Assembly (NCBI GenBank): GCA_017435185.1
Contig: JAFSFN010000199.1
Location: 1-19,900, forward strand
DNA length: 19,900 bases
Reading direction: 5' to 3'
From: Clostridia bacterium
GTDB taxonomy: Bacteria > Bacillota > Clostridia > Christensenellales > CAG-138
Shown: positions 6,177 through 14,011 of the stretch, in pieces
Numbering within the stretch: position 1 is the stretch's first letter
Layout: the number at the start of each line of letters is the position of its first letter
Made by a program: the position numbers and the translations under genes
Notes under the pieces: model-generated
Told to the model about the DNA's origin: nothing
What the model saw: only the letters and a program-made list of their open reading frames with translations
Database searches by the model: none

Positions 6177-6656
6177 GTGACTGTTAAGATAATATGTGTA
6201 GGAAAACTGAAAGAACGCTTCTATGAGGACGCTGTAAAAGAATTTGCAAAGCGTCTTTCTCGCTATGCGTCTTTTGATATCATCGAAGTTTCGGACGAAA
6301 AAGCTCCCGAACAGCTTTGTTCATCACAGAAAACGCAGGTCAAACGCTGTGAAGGGGAACGCATACTCGCCCATATACAAAGCGGAGAATATGTAATTGC
6401 CACGGCAATCGACGGAAAAATGCTCAAAAGCGAAGAACTTTCCGAAAAATTGAGCGACATCATGCTGTCGGGCAAAAGTCGTATAGTTTTTGTAATAGGC
6501 GGCTCATTGGGACTTTCCGATGAAGTGCTTGCCCGAGCTGATTTTAAGCTGAGTTTCGGAAAAGCAACATTTTCACATCAGATATTCAGAATAATGCTGC
6601 TTGAACAAATTTACCGTTCATTCAAAATAATGAACAACGAACCTTATCACAAATGA
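6177..6656 (+). CDS. rlmH: 23S rRNA (pseudouridine1915-N3)-methyltransferase RlmH
   Basis: This 159-residue SPOUT-class methyltransferase has the usual family length. The start is GTG 6177, giving M-T-V-K-I-I-C-V-G-K-L-K-E, which aligns with the family N-terminus. No good Shine-Dalgarno site is visible, so expression may depend on readthrough from the gene 23 bp upstream. The SAM-binding knot is visible as F-V-I-G-G-S-L-G-L (residues 105-113), and the C-terminal S-H-Q-I-F-R...L-L-E-Q-I-Y-R...N-E-P-Y-H-K is nearly invariant in RlmH. The enzyme methylates pseudouridine 1915 in helix 69 of 23S rRNA on the assembled ribosome. In staphylococci this gene (orfX) is the SCCmec attachment gene; no insertion is seen at its 3' end here. 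Confidence 0.95.
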   Translation: MTVKIICVGKLKERFYEDAVKEFAKRLSRYASFDIIEVSDEKAPEQLCSSQKTQVKRCEGERILAHIQSGEYVIATAIDGKMLKSEELSEKLSDIMLSGKSRIVFVIGGSLGLSDEVLARADFKLSFGKATFSHQIFRIMLLEQIYRSFKIMNNEPYHK

Positions 6657-6665
6657 GGAACAGAA

Positions 6666-7184
6666 ATGATACATGAAAGAGAACTGCCTGTTATAGAGGC
6701 GTTGAAAAAGCTCAATATAGAATATAAACGTTATGAACACGAAAACGCCGACACAATGGAAAAATGTGAACATATCGGCGAAGATGTGGGCGCAAAACAT
6801 TGCAAAAATCTGTTTTTGACAAACAGGCAATGCACCGATTTTTATCTCATGCTGACAGCGGCCGACAAGCCGTTTCGCACTGCCGTCGTGAGTAAACTGC
6901 TCGGCGTTTCAAGACTGAGTTTTGCGAGCAATGACCTACTATTTGAAAAACTCGGTCTGTTGCCGGGTTCAGTCACGCCGCTTGCGCTCTGCCATGAAGG
7001 GACACGCGGCATCACGGTAGTTATCGACGAAGATGTGGCCTCATATGAAAAGATATGTGTTCACCCCTGCGTTTCCACAGCGTCCTATGCCATGCAGACA
7101 AAGGAACTTTTACGCTTCCTTCACAGTTGCGGCAATGAGATTCGCTATGTTACAATAATGGGTGACTTGAAAGGAAATGATTGA
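6666..7184 (+). CDS. ProX/YbaK-type aminoacyl-tRNA deacylase (Ala-tRNA-Pro editing)
   Basis: This 172-residue single-domain protein of the YbaK/ProRS-editing superfamily starts at ATG 6666, with GAGGAA upstream, ten bases after rlmH. The core signature K44-H-C-K47-N-L-F-L-T-N, followed by F-Y-L-M-L-T-A-A-D-K-P-F, is that of the stand-alone ProX/PrdX group. That group hydrolyses Ala-tRNA(Pro) mischarged by a prolyl-tRNA synthetase lacking its own editing domain. G-S-V-T-P-L-A-L (about 99-106) matches the conserved G-x-V-x-P loop. The next two genes are tRNA synthetases, which supports a role in translation fidelity. A YbaK (Cys-tRNA-Pro) specificity cannot be excluded from sequence alone. Confidence 0.87.
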   Translation: MIHERELPVIEALKKLNIEYKRYEHENADTMEKCEHIGEDVGAKHCKNLFLTNRQCTDFYLMLTAADKPFRTAVVSKLLGVSRLSFASNDLLFEKLGLLPGSVTPLALCHEGTRGITVVIDEDVASYEKICVHPCVSTASYAMQTKELLRFLHSCGNEIRYVTIMGDLKGND

Positions 7185-7186
7185 CA

Positions 7187-8845
7187 ATGGAAGAACTCGA
7201 AAAAATCGTAACACCTAAGAATTTTATAGAAGAAGCAATAGAAAAAGATATGGAGGATAAAAAACTTTCCTCCATACAAACACGTTTTCCGCCCGAGCCT
7301 AACGGCTATCTGCATATAGGGCACGCAAAGGCTTTGTGCATCGACTTCGGCATGGCTGAAAAATACAACGGAAAATGCAATCTCCGCTTTGACGATACCA
7401 ACCCCACCAAGGAAGATGTTGAATATGTCGATGCCATCAAAGAAGATATAAAATGGCTCGGTTTTGATTGGGACAAGCTCCGCTTCGGCTCTGAGTATTT
7501 TGACCTTTGCTTCGAGCTTGCCGTAAAGCTCATAAAAAAAGGCGTTGCATATGTGGACGACCTTTCAAAAGATGAAATGCGCGAATACAGGGGCACGCTA
7601 ACATCACCCGGTAAAAACAGTCCCTGGCGTGACCGTTGTGTTGAAGAAAATCTCGACTTGTTTGAACGTATGAAGAACGGTGAGTTTGAAGACGGCTCAC
7701 GCACATTGCGCGCAAAAATAGATATGGCGTCACCCAACATCAATATGCGTGACCCCGCACTTTATCGCATACTCCACATTCCCCATCATCAGACGGGCGA
7801 CAAGTGGTGCATATACCCCATGTACGATTTTGCACACCCCATTCAGGACGCAGTCGAAGGTGTTACCCATTCTCTCTGCTCTCTTGAATACGAGGCACAT
7901 CGTCCGCTCTATGACTGGGTCGTTGAACAGTGTGAATTTGAACACAAACCCCGTCAAATAGAGTTTGCAAGGCTCAACCTCACAAACACGGTAATGAGCA
8001 AGCGCTATTTGCGCCGCCTTGTTGAAGAAGGTCTTGTTTCGGGTTGGGACGACCCCCGTATGCCAACTCTCTGCGCAATGCGCCGCAGGGGCTATACTTC
8101 CGAAGCAATTCGTGATTTTCTGCTTCGTGTCGGTGTTGCAAAAGCAGATTCTACCGTTGATGCGGCGATGCTTGAACATTGTGTGCGTGAACATCTCAAT
8201 GCAACAGCTTATCGCATGATGGCTGTCACCGACCCGATAAAGCTCATTATCACCAACTATGAAGAAGGCAAGAGTGAAGATATACAGCTTGAAAATCTGC
8301 CCTCAAGTGACGATACTTCCACACGCACAGTTCGCTTCTCGCGCGAGCTTTATATTGAGCGTGATGACTTCTCCGCAGATCCGCCCAACAAATATTTCAG
8401 GCTGAAGAAAGACGGTGAAGTTCGCCTCAAAGGCGCATACATCGTTCGCTGTACAGATTTTGAATCAGATGAAAACGGCAATGTAACTACAGTTTACTGC
8501 ACATATGATCCCGAGACACGCAGCGGCGAATGTACCAGAAAAGTCAAGGGCACTCTCCACTGGCTCTCCGCTTTGGACGCTGTTCCTGCTCAGTTCAGGC
8601 TTTACGAGCCGCTCATTCTGGACGAAACAGACGGCGATGACGAGCGTGACTTTACAGAACGCCTCAATCCCGACTCGCTTAAAACGATACACGGATTTGT
8701 TGAAAAGGCACTTGCTGCTTCAAAGCCTTTGGATAAATTCCAATTCATGCGCATCGGTTATTTCTGCACGGACAAGGACCACACCGAAGCGGCACCCGTA
8801 TTCAACCGCACAGTAAGTCTTAAAGACAGTTTCAAGATAAAATAA
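7187..8845 (+). CDS. glnS: Glutaminyl-tRNA synthetase (GlnRS)
   Basis: This 552-residue class I synthetase shows R-F-P-P-E-P-N-G-Y-L-H-I-G-H (HIGH at 43-46) and the KMSKS equivalent V-M-S-K-R at 269-273. R-F-D-D-T-N-P in the catalytic fold and a two-barrel C-terminal anticodon region are also typical of GlnRS. The frame also has a TTG at 7181, but AAGGAA (7171-7176) is spaced properly for ATG 7187, just after the upstream stop at 7184. GlnRS charges tRNA(Gln) directly. Many Firmicutes lack it and use GatCAB transamidation, so its presence implies acquisition or retention of the direct route. It is 22 bp ahead of gltX, so the two related enzymes are probably coexpressed. Confidence 0.96.
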   Translation: MEELEKIVTPKNFIEEAIEKDMEDKKLSSIQTRFPPEPNGYLHIGHAKALCIDFGMAEKYNGKCNLRFDDTNPTKEDVEYVDAIKEDIKWLGFDWDKLRFGSEYFDLCFELAVKLIKKGVAYVDDLSKDEMREYRGTLTSPGKNSPWRDRCVEENLDLFERMKNGEFEDGSRTLRAKIDMASPNINMRDPALYRILHIPHHQTGDKWCIYPMYDFAHPIQDAVEGVTHSLCSLEYEAHRPLYDWVVEQCEFEHKPRQIEFARLNLTNTVMSKRYLRRLVEEGLVSGWDDPRMPTLCAMRRRGYTSEAIRDFLLRVGVAKADSTVDAAMLEHCVREHLNATAYRMMAVTDPIKLIITNYEEGKSEDIQLENLPSSDDTSTRTVRFSRELYIERDDFSADPPNKYFRLKKDGEVRLKGAYIVRCTDFESDENGNVTTVYCTYDPETRSGECTRKVKGTLHWLSALDAVPAQFRLYEPLILDETDGDDERDFTERLNPDSLKTIHGFVEKALAASKPLDKFQFMRIGYFCTDKDHTEAAPVFNRTVSLKDSFKIK

Positions 8846-8867
8846 CTATAAAAAGAGGATTAAACTT

Positions 8868-10313
8868 ATGACGACCGTTCGAACTCGTTTTGCCCCCAGC
8901 CCCACAGGCTATTTGCATATAGGCGGCCTGCGCAGTGCATTGTACGCATATCTCTTTGCCAAGAAAAACGGCGGCGATTTCATTCTTCGCATAGAAGATA
9001 CCGACCGTGAGCGTTTTGTCGAAGGCGCTACAGAGCTTATATACCGCACACTCAAAGATGTCGGAATGTATTGGGACGAAGGTCCCGATGTCGGCGGCGA
9101 ATACGGTCCCTACATCCAGAGCGAGCGCAAAGATATGTATCTGCCATATGCGGAACAGCTCGTAAGAGAAGGCAAGGCATATTACTGTTTCTGTTCCAAA
9201 GAAGAACTTGAACAAAGGCGTGAAGAAGCCACAGCAAGGGGTGAAACTTTCAAATATGACAAGCATTGCCTCCACCTTTCTCAGGAAGAAATACAGGAAA
9301 AGCTGAATGCAGGCGTACCCTATGTTATCCGTCAGAACATACCCGAATCGGGCGAAGCATCTTTTGATGATATAATCTATGGTCATATCGCAGTTGACTG
9401 CAAAGACCTTGATGACACCATTCTCATCAAGGCAGACGGTATGCCCACATACAATTTTGCAAATGTTATAGATGATCATACAATGGGCATTACCCATGTC
9501 ATGCGCGGCAATGAATATCTCGCTTCCACACCCAAGTACAATCTTCTCTATGAGGCATTGGGTTGGGAAAAGCCCGTGTACATACACATGACGCAGATAA
9601 TGCGTGATGCACAACACAAGCTCTCAAAGCGTGACGGCGACGCTTCATACGAAGATTTCACAAGCAAGGGTTATCTTAAAGAAGCCATCGTGAACTATGT
9701 CGCGCTTCTTGGTTGGAATCCGGGCGATGACAGAGAGCGTTTCACGCTTGATGAGCTCATTGATGCTTTTTCGATAAAGGGCATGAGTAAATCCCCTGCC
9801 ATATTCGACCCCAACAAGCTCACTTGGCTCAACGCCGAATACATCCGTGACCTCTCTCCTCAAGAGTTCACTTCTCATGCGCTCCCCTACTATGAAAAAG
9901 CAGGCATTGCGCATATGGATAAAGATATACTTTCTTCAATACTTCAGCCCCGTGTTGAAATATTCTCGCAGATACCCGAAATGGTAGATTTCCTTGCAAA
10001 TCTTGACGAAGAATATTCAATCGAACTTTTCACGAACAAAAAATCCAAGACAAACCCCGAAGTTTCAAGATCGGTGCTTGAAATGGTAATACCGATTCTT
10101 GAAGCACTTCCCTCATGGGATACAACGCTCATACACGACACACTCATTTCGCTTGCTCAGGAAAAAGAAATGAAGAATGGTACTCTTTTGTGGCCCATCA
10201 GAATCGCCATGGCGGGCAAGCAGGTCACTCCCGGCGGCGCTGTTGAGATAGCAGCTCTGCTCGGCAGAGAAGAAACGCTCCGCAGACTTAAACTGGGACT
10301 TTCCAAGCTGTAA
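8868..10313 (+). CDS. gltX: Glutamyl-tRNA synthetase (GluRS)
   Basis: This 481-residue class I synthetase has F-A-P-S-P-T-G-Y-L-H-I-G-G (HIGG at 17-20), R-I-E-D-T-D (41-46) and K-L-S-K-R (251-255). A zinc site of the E. coli GluRS pattern is seen: C107-x-C109, then C134-x-H136, with the same 27-residue spacing. The C-terminal helical cage that reads the anticodon is complete. The start ATG 8868 is preceded by AGAGGA. With GlnRS next door this GluRS may be the discriminating kind that does not misacylate tRNA(Gln), but this cannot be decided by eye. It is the last gene of the colinear run. A weak 9-bp dyad (10305-10313/10327-10335) at its end lacks a T-run. Confidence 0.97.
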   Translation: MTTVRTRFAPSPTGYLHIGGLRSALYAYLFAKKNGGDFILRIEDTDRERFVEGATELIYRTLKDVGMYWDEGPDVGGEYGPYIQSERKDMYLPYAEQLVREGKAYYCFCSKEELEQRREEATARGETFKYDKHCLHLSQEEIQEKLNAGVPYVIRQNIPESGEASFDDIIYGHIAVDCKDLDDTILIKADGMPTYNFANVIDDHTMGITHVMRGNEYLASTPKYNLLYEALGWEKPVYIHMTQIMRDAQHKLSKRDGDASYEDFTSKGYLKEAIVNYVALLGWNPGDDRERFTLDELIDAFSIKGMSKSPAIFDPNKLTWLNAEYIRDLSPQEFTSHALPYYEKAGIAHMDKDILSSILQPRVEIFSQIPEMVDFLANLDEEYSIELFTNKKSKTNPEVSRSVLEMVIPILEALPSWDTTLIHDTLISLAQEKEMKNGTLLWPIRIAMAGKQVTPGGAVEIAALLGREETLRRLKLGLSKL

Positions 10314-10338
10314 TTTCACACTTATTTTACAGCTTAAA

Positions 10339-10374
10339 CCTCTACAATAGCGTCAAATTATGCTATTATAGAGG
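10339..10374 (+). promoter_or_regulatory. Inverted repeat over the promoter/ribosome site of the lipid-kinase operon
   Basis: Arms CCTCTACAATAGC (10339-10351) and GCTATTATAGAGG (10362-10374) match as an inverted repeat at 12 of 13 positions, around a 10-base centre. The right arm contains the Shine-Dalgarno GAGG (10371-10374), so an RNA hairpin would hide it. The same bases contain a promoter candidate, TCTACA (10341-10346), 17 bp, TATTAT (10364-10369), for which the dyad would be an operator. The two readings are alternatives. Confidence 0.45.
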
Positions 10375-10378
10375 TAGT

Positions 10379-11272
10379 ATGCGAAATTTGTTTTTTATTG
10401 TCAATAAAACAGCAGGAAGCGGTCGTGCTGCAAAAAACTTTGCTCAAATCGAGGCAATGCTGCGTGACCGCCAAATTTCATATTCTTATGAAACGACCGA
10501 GTATATCGGGCACGGCGCAGAGCTTGCAAAAAAAGCCTATAAAAGCGGCGAACGTTGCATAATCGCCGTCGGGGGTGACGGTACGGCAAAAGAAGTCGGC
10601 GGTGCACTTGCAGGTACTGATGCGGTATTCGGTTTGCTTCCTTTCGGAACGGGCAATGACTTGTCGCGTCCGCTCCATATTCCAGACGAACCTGAAAAAG
10701 CGCTGGATATCATACTCAACGGCACTGTTCGCCCCATGGATGTGGGAGTTGCCAATGATAAAATATTCCTCAATGTTTCAGGCTTCGGTTTTGATGTTGA
10801 TGTGCTTGAAAATACAGACGCTTTCAAAAAGCGTTTTAACGGCATGATACCATATATTTTCGGAATAATAAAATCACTTTTTTCACTCAAAAGCACACAC
10901 ATCACATTGACACACGACGGTGAGACCTGTTCGCAGGAATCACTGCTTGTTGCCGTCGGAAACGGCACCCATTTTGGCGGCGGCATGAATGTTACGCCCA
11001 ACGCCGATCCGTTTGACGGCATGTTTGATGTCTGTCTCATACGCAAAGTAGGCATTTTTAAGTTTCTTACGCTTCTGCCGGTATTCATAAAAGGCAAACA
11101 CGAGAAAGTAACTTCAATAGTCACTACTTTCAGAACAAACGAGCTGACTGTAAAAAGCAGCAGGGCTTATCCCATCAACTTTGACGGAGAGCTCGAACTA
11201 AGCACACCGGTACATTATCGCATGCTCAAAGGTGCGCTGAATATACTTGTTCCTTCAGAGGTAACAGCATGA
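10379..11272 (+). CDS. Diacylglycerol kinase-catalytic-domain lipid kinase (DgkB/YegS/BmrU type)
   Basis: This 297-residue soluble lipid kinase has the usual family size. The N-terminal nucleotide-binding fold shows F-I-V-N-K-T-A-G-S-G (6-15), the essential G65-G-D-G-T69 and P88-F-G-T-G-N-D94. The C-terminal beta-rich domain has N-V-S-G-F-G-F-D and G-N-G-x-x-F-G-G-G, also conserved. Firmicute DgkB recycles diacylglycerol, a by-product of lipoteichoic-acid synthesis, to phosphatidate. Other members phosphorylate related lipids, so the exact substrate is uncertain. GAGG lies four bases before ATG 10379. The stop overlaps the start of the next gene (ATGA at 11269-11272). It is the first gene of a run reaching to 15343. 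Confidence 0.9.
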   Translation: MRNLFFIVNKTAGSGRAAKNFAQIEAMLRDRQISYSYETTEYIGHGAELAKKAYKSGERCIIAVGGDGTAKEVGGALAGTDAVFGLLPFGTGNDLSRPLHIPDEPEKALDIILNGTVRPMDVGVANDKIFLNVSGFGFDVDVLENTDAFKKRFNGMIPYIFGIIKSLFSLKSTHITLTHDGETCSQESLLVAVGNGTHFGGGMNVTPNADPFDGMFDVCLIRKVGIFKFLTLLPVFIKGKHEKVTSIVTTFRTNELTVKSSRAYPINFDGELELSTPVHYRMLKGALNILVPSEVTA

Positions 11273-12402
11273 GAAAAAGGAGCAGATCCTTCAAAAACGG
11301 AATAGGCTATACAATCCGCCGTCTGGCGGTATTGCTCATCGTGCTCCTGCTTGCAGTAGGAGCTGTTTTTGGCATAGTCTCGCTCATAAAGGGTATCGGT
11401 CCTCTCGACTCATATACTCTCATGCCTTTTTCTGCGTCTGACAAATATGTTTTTACAGGCAGCGGCTTCCTTTATCTTGACAACGATACTCTCATATATG
11501 ATGACCTTAACGACAATTCCAAGGATTACTCATTCCGTGTGAGCGCCTCTGAAGTTGAACTTTCGGCTTCAAAAACAATAGCCGCATTGTACAACAGCAG
11601 TGCTGTTCAGATAGTAGGTGCTCAAACTCCAATAGAACAATCGGGGGAAGCATCAAAAATTTCGGCAGTTAAGTGCGGTCTTGACTATATCGCCGTCCTG
11701 TTTGAAGAAACTGACAGCAAGCACTTCCTTAAAATATTCGATAAAAACGCAGCTTTGATAGACGAGATACATCCCGAGTCGGATTATTTGTTCATGATGG
11801 ACTTCGGATTCACCGATACAGACAGCAACACGCTTTGGACACTTCTTGTCGATACTTCGGCAGAAATTCCCATCTGCACCATAACAACATATGATCTGTC
11901 CAAGAAATCCACGACCGGCGTTATGACAGCCCAGCATCAACTTGTAGAATCGTTGGAATTTACGGATAACAGCATATTTGCCGTAGGCACAAACCATTTA
12001 ATGCGTTATAATAACGGTAGTCTTATTTTCAGACTTTCGATATACGGTTATAAAGTGATAGATTACTCTTTCACTTCGTCAAAGCCTGTTTTCCTGCTCC
12101 AGCCTCGCTCATCCGACAGTTCTTTCTCAACAGTTAAGGTCTGTACGGTGTCCGAAAAAGAAACAGCCGATGACAAAACAATAACCATACAGCTTCCGCA
12201 TGACACGCTTTCGGCTTTCCTTATGAAAGACAAAGTGGTTGCCTGCACAGCCGACACGATAAATACATATTCATTATCGGGCGAACTTCTCTCCAAAACA
12301 GACCCTGAGTTTGCACTAACCGCAAACGGTGCTGTGAAACTTAACGACAGCGAGATACTCCTTTACAGCGGTAATGACATCTATCGCTACCAGGTAAAAT
12401 AA
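11269..12402 (+). CDS. DUF5711 family protein, membrane-anchored, beta-propeller-like
   Basis: This 377-residue protein has a basic N-terminus (M-R-K-R-S-R-S), one hydrophobic helix (about 18-42), and a long extracytoplasmic part rich in beta-strand patterns with recurring aromatic/Asp repeats. This is like the propeller-type DUF5711 family found beside cvpA in clostridia. There is no signal-peptidase or lipoprotein box, so the helix is probably a signal anchor. No catalytic motif is evident and the function is unknown. The start ATG 11269 overlaps the lipid kinase stop by four bases, implying translational coupling. The family assignment rests on architecture and neighbourhood more than on a diagnostic motif. 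Confidence 0.7.
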   Translation: MRKRSRSFKNGIGYTIRRLAVLLIVLLLAVGAVFGIVSLIKGIGPLDSYTLMPFSASDKYVFTGSGFLYLDNDTLIYDDLNDNSKDYSFRVSASEVELSASKTIAALYNSSAVQIVGAQTPIEQSGEASKISAVKCGLDYIAVLFEETDSKHFLKIFDKNAALIDEIHPESDYLFMMDFGFTDTDSNTLWTLLVDTSAEIPICTITTYDLSKKSTTGVMTAQHQLVESLEFTDNSIFAVGTNHLMRYNNGSLIFRLSIYGYKVIDYSFTSSKPVFLLQPRSSDSSFSTVKVCTVSEKETADDKTITIQLPHDTLSAFLMKDKVVACTADTINTYSLSGELLSKTDPEFALTANGAVKLNDSEILLYSGNDIYRYQVK

Positions 12403-12444
12403 TTCACGATTGGCTCTGCACAGAGTTCCAGAAAGGAGAATGTT

Positions 12445-13152
12445 ATGAATCTTCTTGATATTGCTATTTTGGCAGTATTATTCTTCTTCATGCTTTCGGG
12501 CTTTTACAAAGGCTTTTTGTCAACTGCGCTTTCAACAGGCGCATACATCGTCTCGTGGCTCATAAGCATTATATTCCTGCCTCTTGCGGCAAACGGTATA
12601 AAACTCAATGCCGACCTTTACAACATGATGCTCTACTACACCGAGGGCAGTGAATTTATAAATGATATCGAGCTTTCAAGAGCTCCCATATCATCCATAA
12701 GTTCCTCGCAGCTTTCCGAAATCATCACGCAAAGCGATCTTCCCTACCCCATGGGCAAGGAAATACCTTCAAATATCGCCAACGAAGTGTTTGCTGACCA
12801 GGGCATAACTACCTTGGGTGACTATTTTAATCAGACTATAGTCTGCGTGTTCATAAACATACTCGTTTTCCTTTTCATGTTCGTTATCATCCGTTGCATA
12901 CTCGCACTCATAATAAACGGTGTTGACTATGCTTGGGTGTTCCCCAAACTTCAAAAAGGCGATGCACTTTTAGGCGGCTGTGTGGGTCTCATACGAGGCA
13001 TGCTTGCGGTATTCCTGCTGTTCATGCTTCTTCCCATAATGCTCACGGTGCTCGGAGACTTTGAGATAATCCGTGACTTTATCGACGGTTCATTCTTCAC
13101 TCCGTTCTTCTATCGTTCCAATTTCCTTTTGAGTCTCATTCCCGGAGTTTAA
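12445..13152 (+). CDS. CvpA family membrane protein
   Basis: This 235-residue protein begins M-N-L-L-D-I-A-I-L-A-V-L-F-F-F-M-L-S-G-F-Y-K-G-F. That is the characteristic CvpA opening (D in the first helix, then G-F-x-x-G). Hydrophobic segments are at about 5-50, 130-155 and 175-205, with a polar loop (60-125) larger than in E. coli CvpA. CvpA was named for colicin V production and is linked to envelope homeostasis; its molecular role is unsettled. The start ATG 12445 has AAAGGAG eight bases upstream, 42 bp after the DUF5711 gene. It ends three bases before the methyltransferase gene, so the two are cotranscribed. Confidence 0.82.
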   Translation: MNLLDIAILAVLFFFMLSGFYKGFLSTALSTGAYIVSWLISIIFLPLAANGIKLNADLYNMMLYYTEGSEFINDIELSRAPISSISSSQLSEIITQSDLPYPMGKEIPSNIANEVFADQGITTLGDYFNQTIVCVFINILVFLFMFVIIRCILALIINGVDYAWVFPKLQKGDALLGGCVGLIRGMLAVFLLFMLLPIMLTVLGDFEIIRDFIDGSFFTPFFYRSNFLLSLIPGV

Positions 13153-13155
13153 GCT

Positions 13156-14010
13156 ATGTATTTATCCGATAAATGGCAGGATTATGAAATATTCGATGCA
13201 GGCAACGGTCAAAAGCATGAGCGTTGGGGAGATGTAACACTTCTTCGTCCGGACCCGCAGGCAATCTGGCCAATGAAAGAGCCATCAAAAGTCGATGCAA
13301 AATATCTCCGTTCTTCTTCAGGCGGCGGTCATTGGGAGTATAACAAACAGCTTCCCGATTCGTGGACTATAAAATATCGGGACCTGCGCTTCATAGTGCG
13401 TCCCACCGGCTTCAAGCATACGGGACTTTTTCCTGAGCAGGCGGTAAATTGGGACTGGATGCGCGAAAGAGTTGAATCATTCAGACCTCGCCGTGAGTTT
13501 TGCGCACTGAATCTGTTTGCATACACAGGCGGAGCGACCTGCGCATTGGCGGCATCAGGTGCACGAGTAGTCCATGTTGATGCGGCAAAAGGCATGGTTT
13601 CCTGGGCTAAAGACAATCTTGCAGCGTCTTCGCTTGCCGACAAACCTGTTCGTTTCATCGTTGACGATGCTTTGAAATTCGTACTCCGTGAACAGCGCAG
13701 AGGTCATATGTATGACGGCATACTCATGGACCCTCCGAGCTACGGCAGAGGTCCTTCGGGCGAAATGTGGAAACTGGAAGACAACCTCTATGAACTCGTT
13801 GAAGAATGTGTAAAACTGCTTTCTCCCGAAGCAAACTTCTTCCTCATAAACTCATACACCACGGGCATTGCACCGTCCGTAGTAAAAGATGTTTTGAAAG
13901 TTGCACTTTCAGGAAGGGGCGGCACCATCACAGCTGACGAAGTCGGTCTGCCTATATCACGCAATGGTCTTGTTCTTCCCTGCGGCGGAAGCGGCAGATG
14001 GCAAAACTGA
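13156..14010 (+). CDS. Class I SAM-dependent methyltransferase, RlmI/COG1092-like rRNA methylase
   Basis: This 284-residue protein has a Rossmann-type methyltransferase domain in its second half. The SAM motif is L-N-L-F-A-Y-T-G-G-A-T-C-A-L-A-A-S-G-A (118-136), followed by the acidic V-D-A-A-K-G (141-146). The catalytic or substrate motif is M-D-P-P-S-Y-G-R-G (191-199). D-P-P-S-Y/F-G-R-G is typical of the bacterial group related to RlmI/RlmK 23S rRNA methylases. An N-terminal region with W-P-M-K-E...W is conserved in this short subgroup, which lacks a PUA domain. The exact target base is unknown. The next gene also encodes an RNA-modifying protein and starts one base after this stop. Confidence 0.85.
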   Translation: MYLSDKWQDYEIFDAGNGQKHERWGDVTLLRPDPQAIWPMKEPSKVDAKYLRSSSGGGHWEYNKQLPDSWTIKYRDLRFIVRPTGFKHTGLFPEQAVNWDWMRERVESFRPRREFCALNLFAYTGGATCALAASGARVVHVDAAKGMVSWAKDNLAASSLADKPVRFIVDDALKFVLREQRRGHMYDGILMDPPSYGRGPSGEMWKLEDNLYELVEECVKLLSPEANFFLINSYTTGIAPSVVKDVLKVALSGRGGTITADEVGLPISRNGLVLPCGGSGRWQN

Positions 14011-14011
14011 A

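Noticed and set aside
8832..9617. A 261-codon open frame on the minus strand inside gltX
   Set aside because: It lies fully within the well-conserved GluRS gene, has Cys/His/Phe-rich low-credibility composition, and matches no recognised family.
10305..10335. Terminator of gltX
   Set aside because: The 9-bp dyad has a 13-base loop, low GC and no T-run after it.
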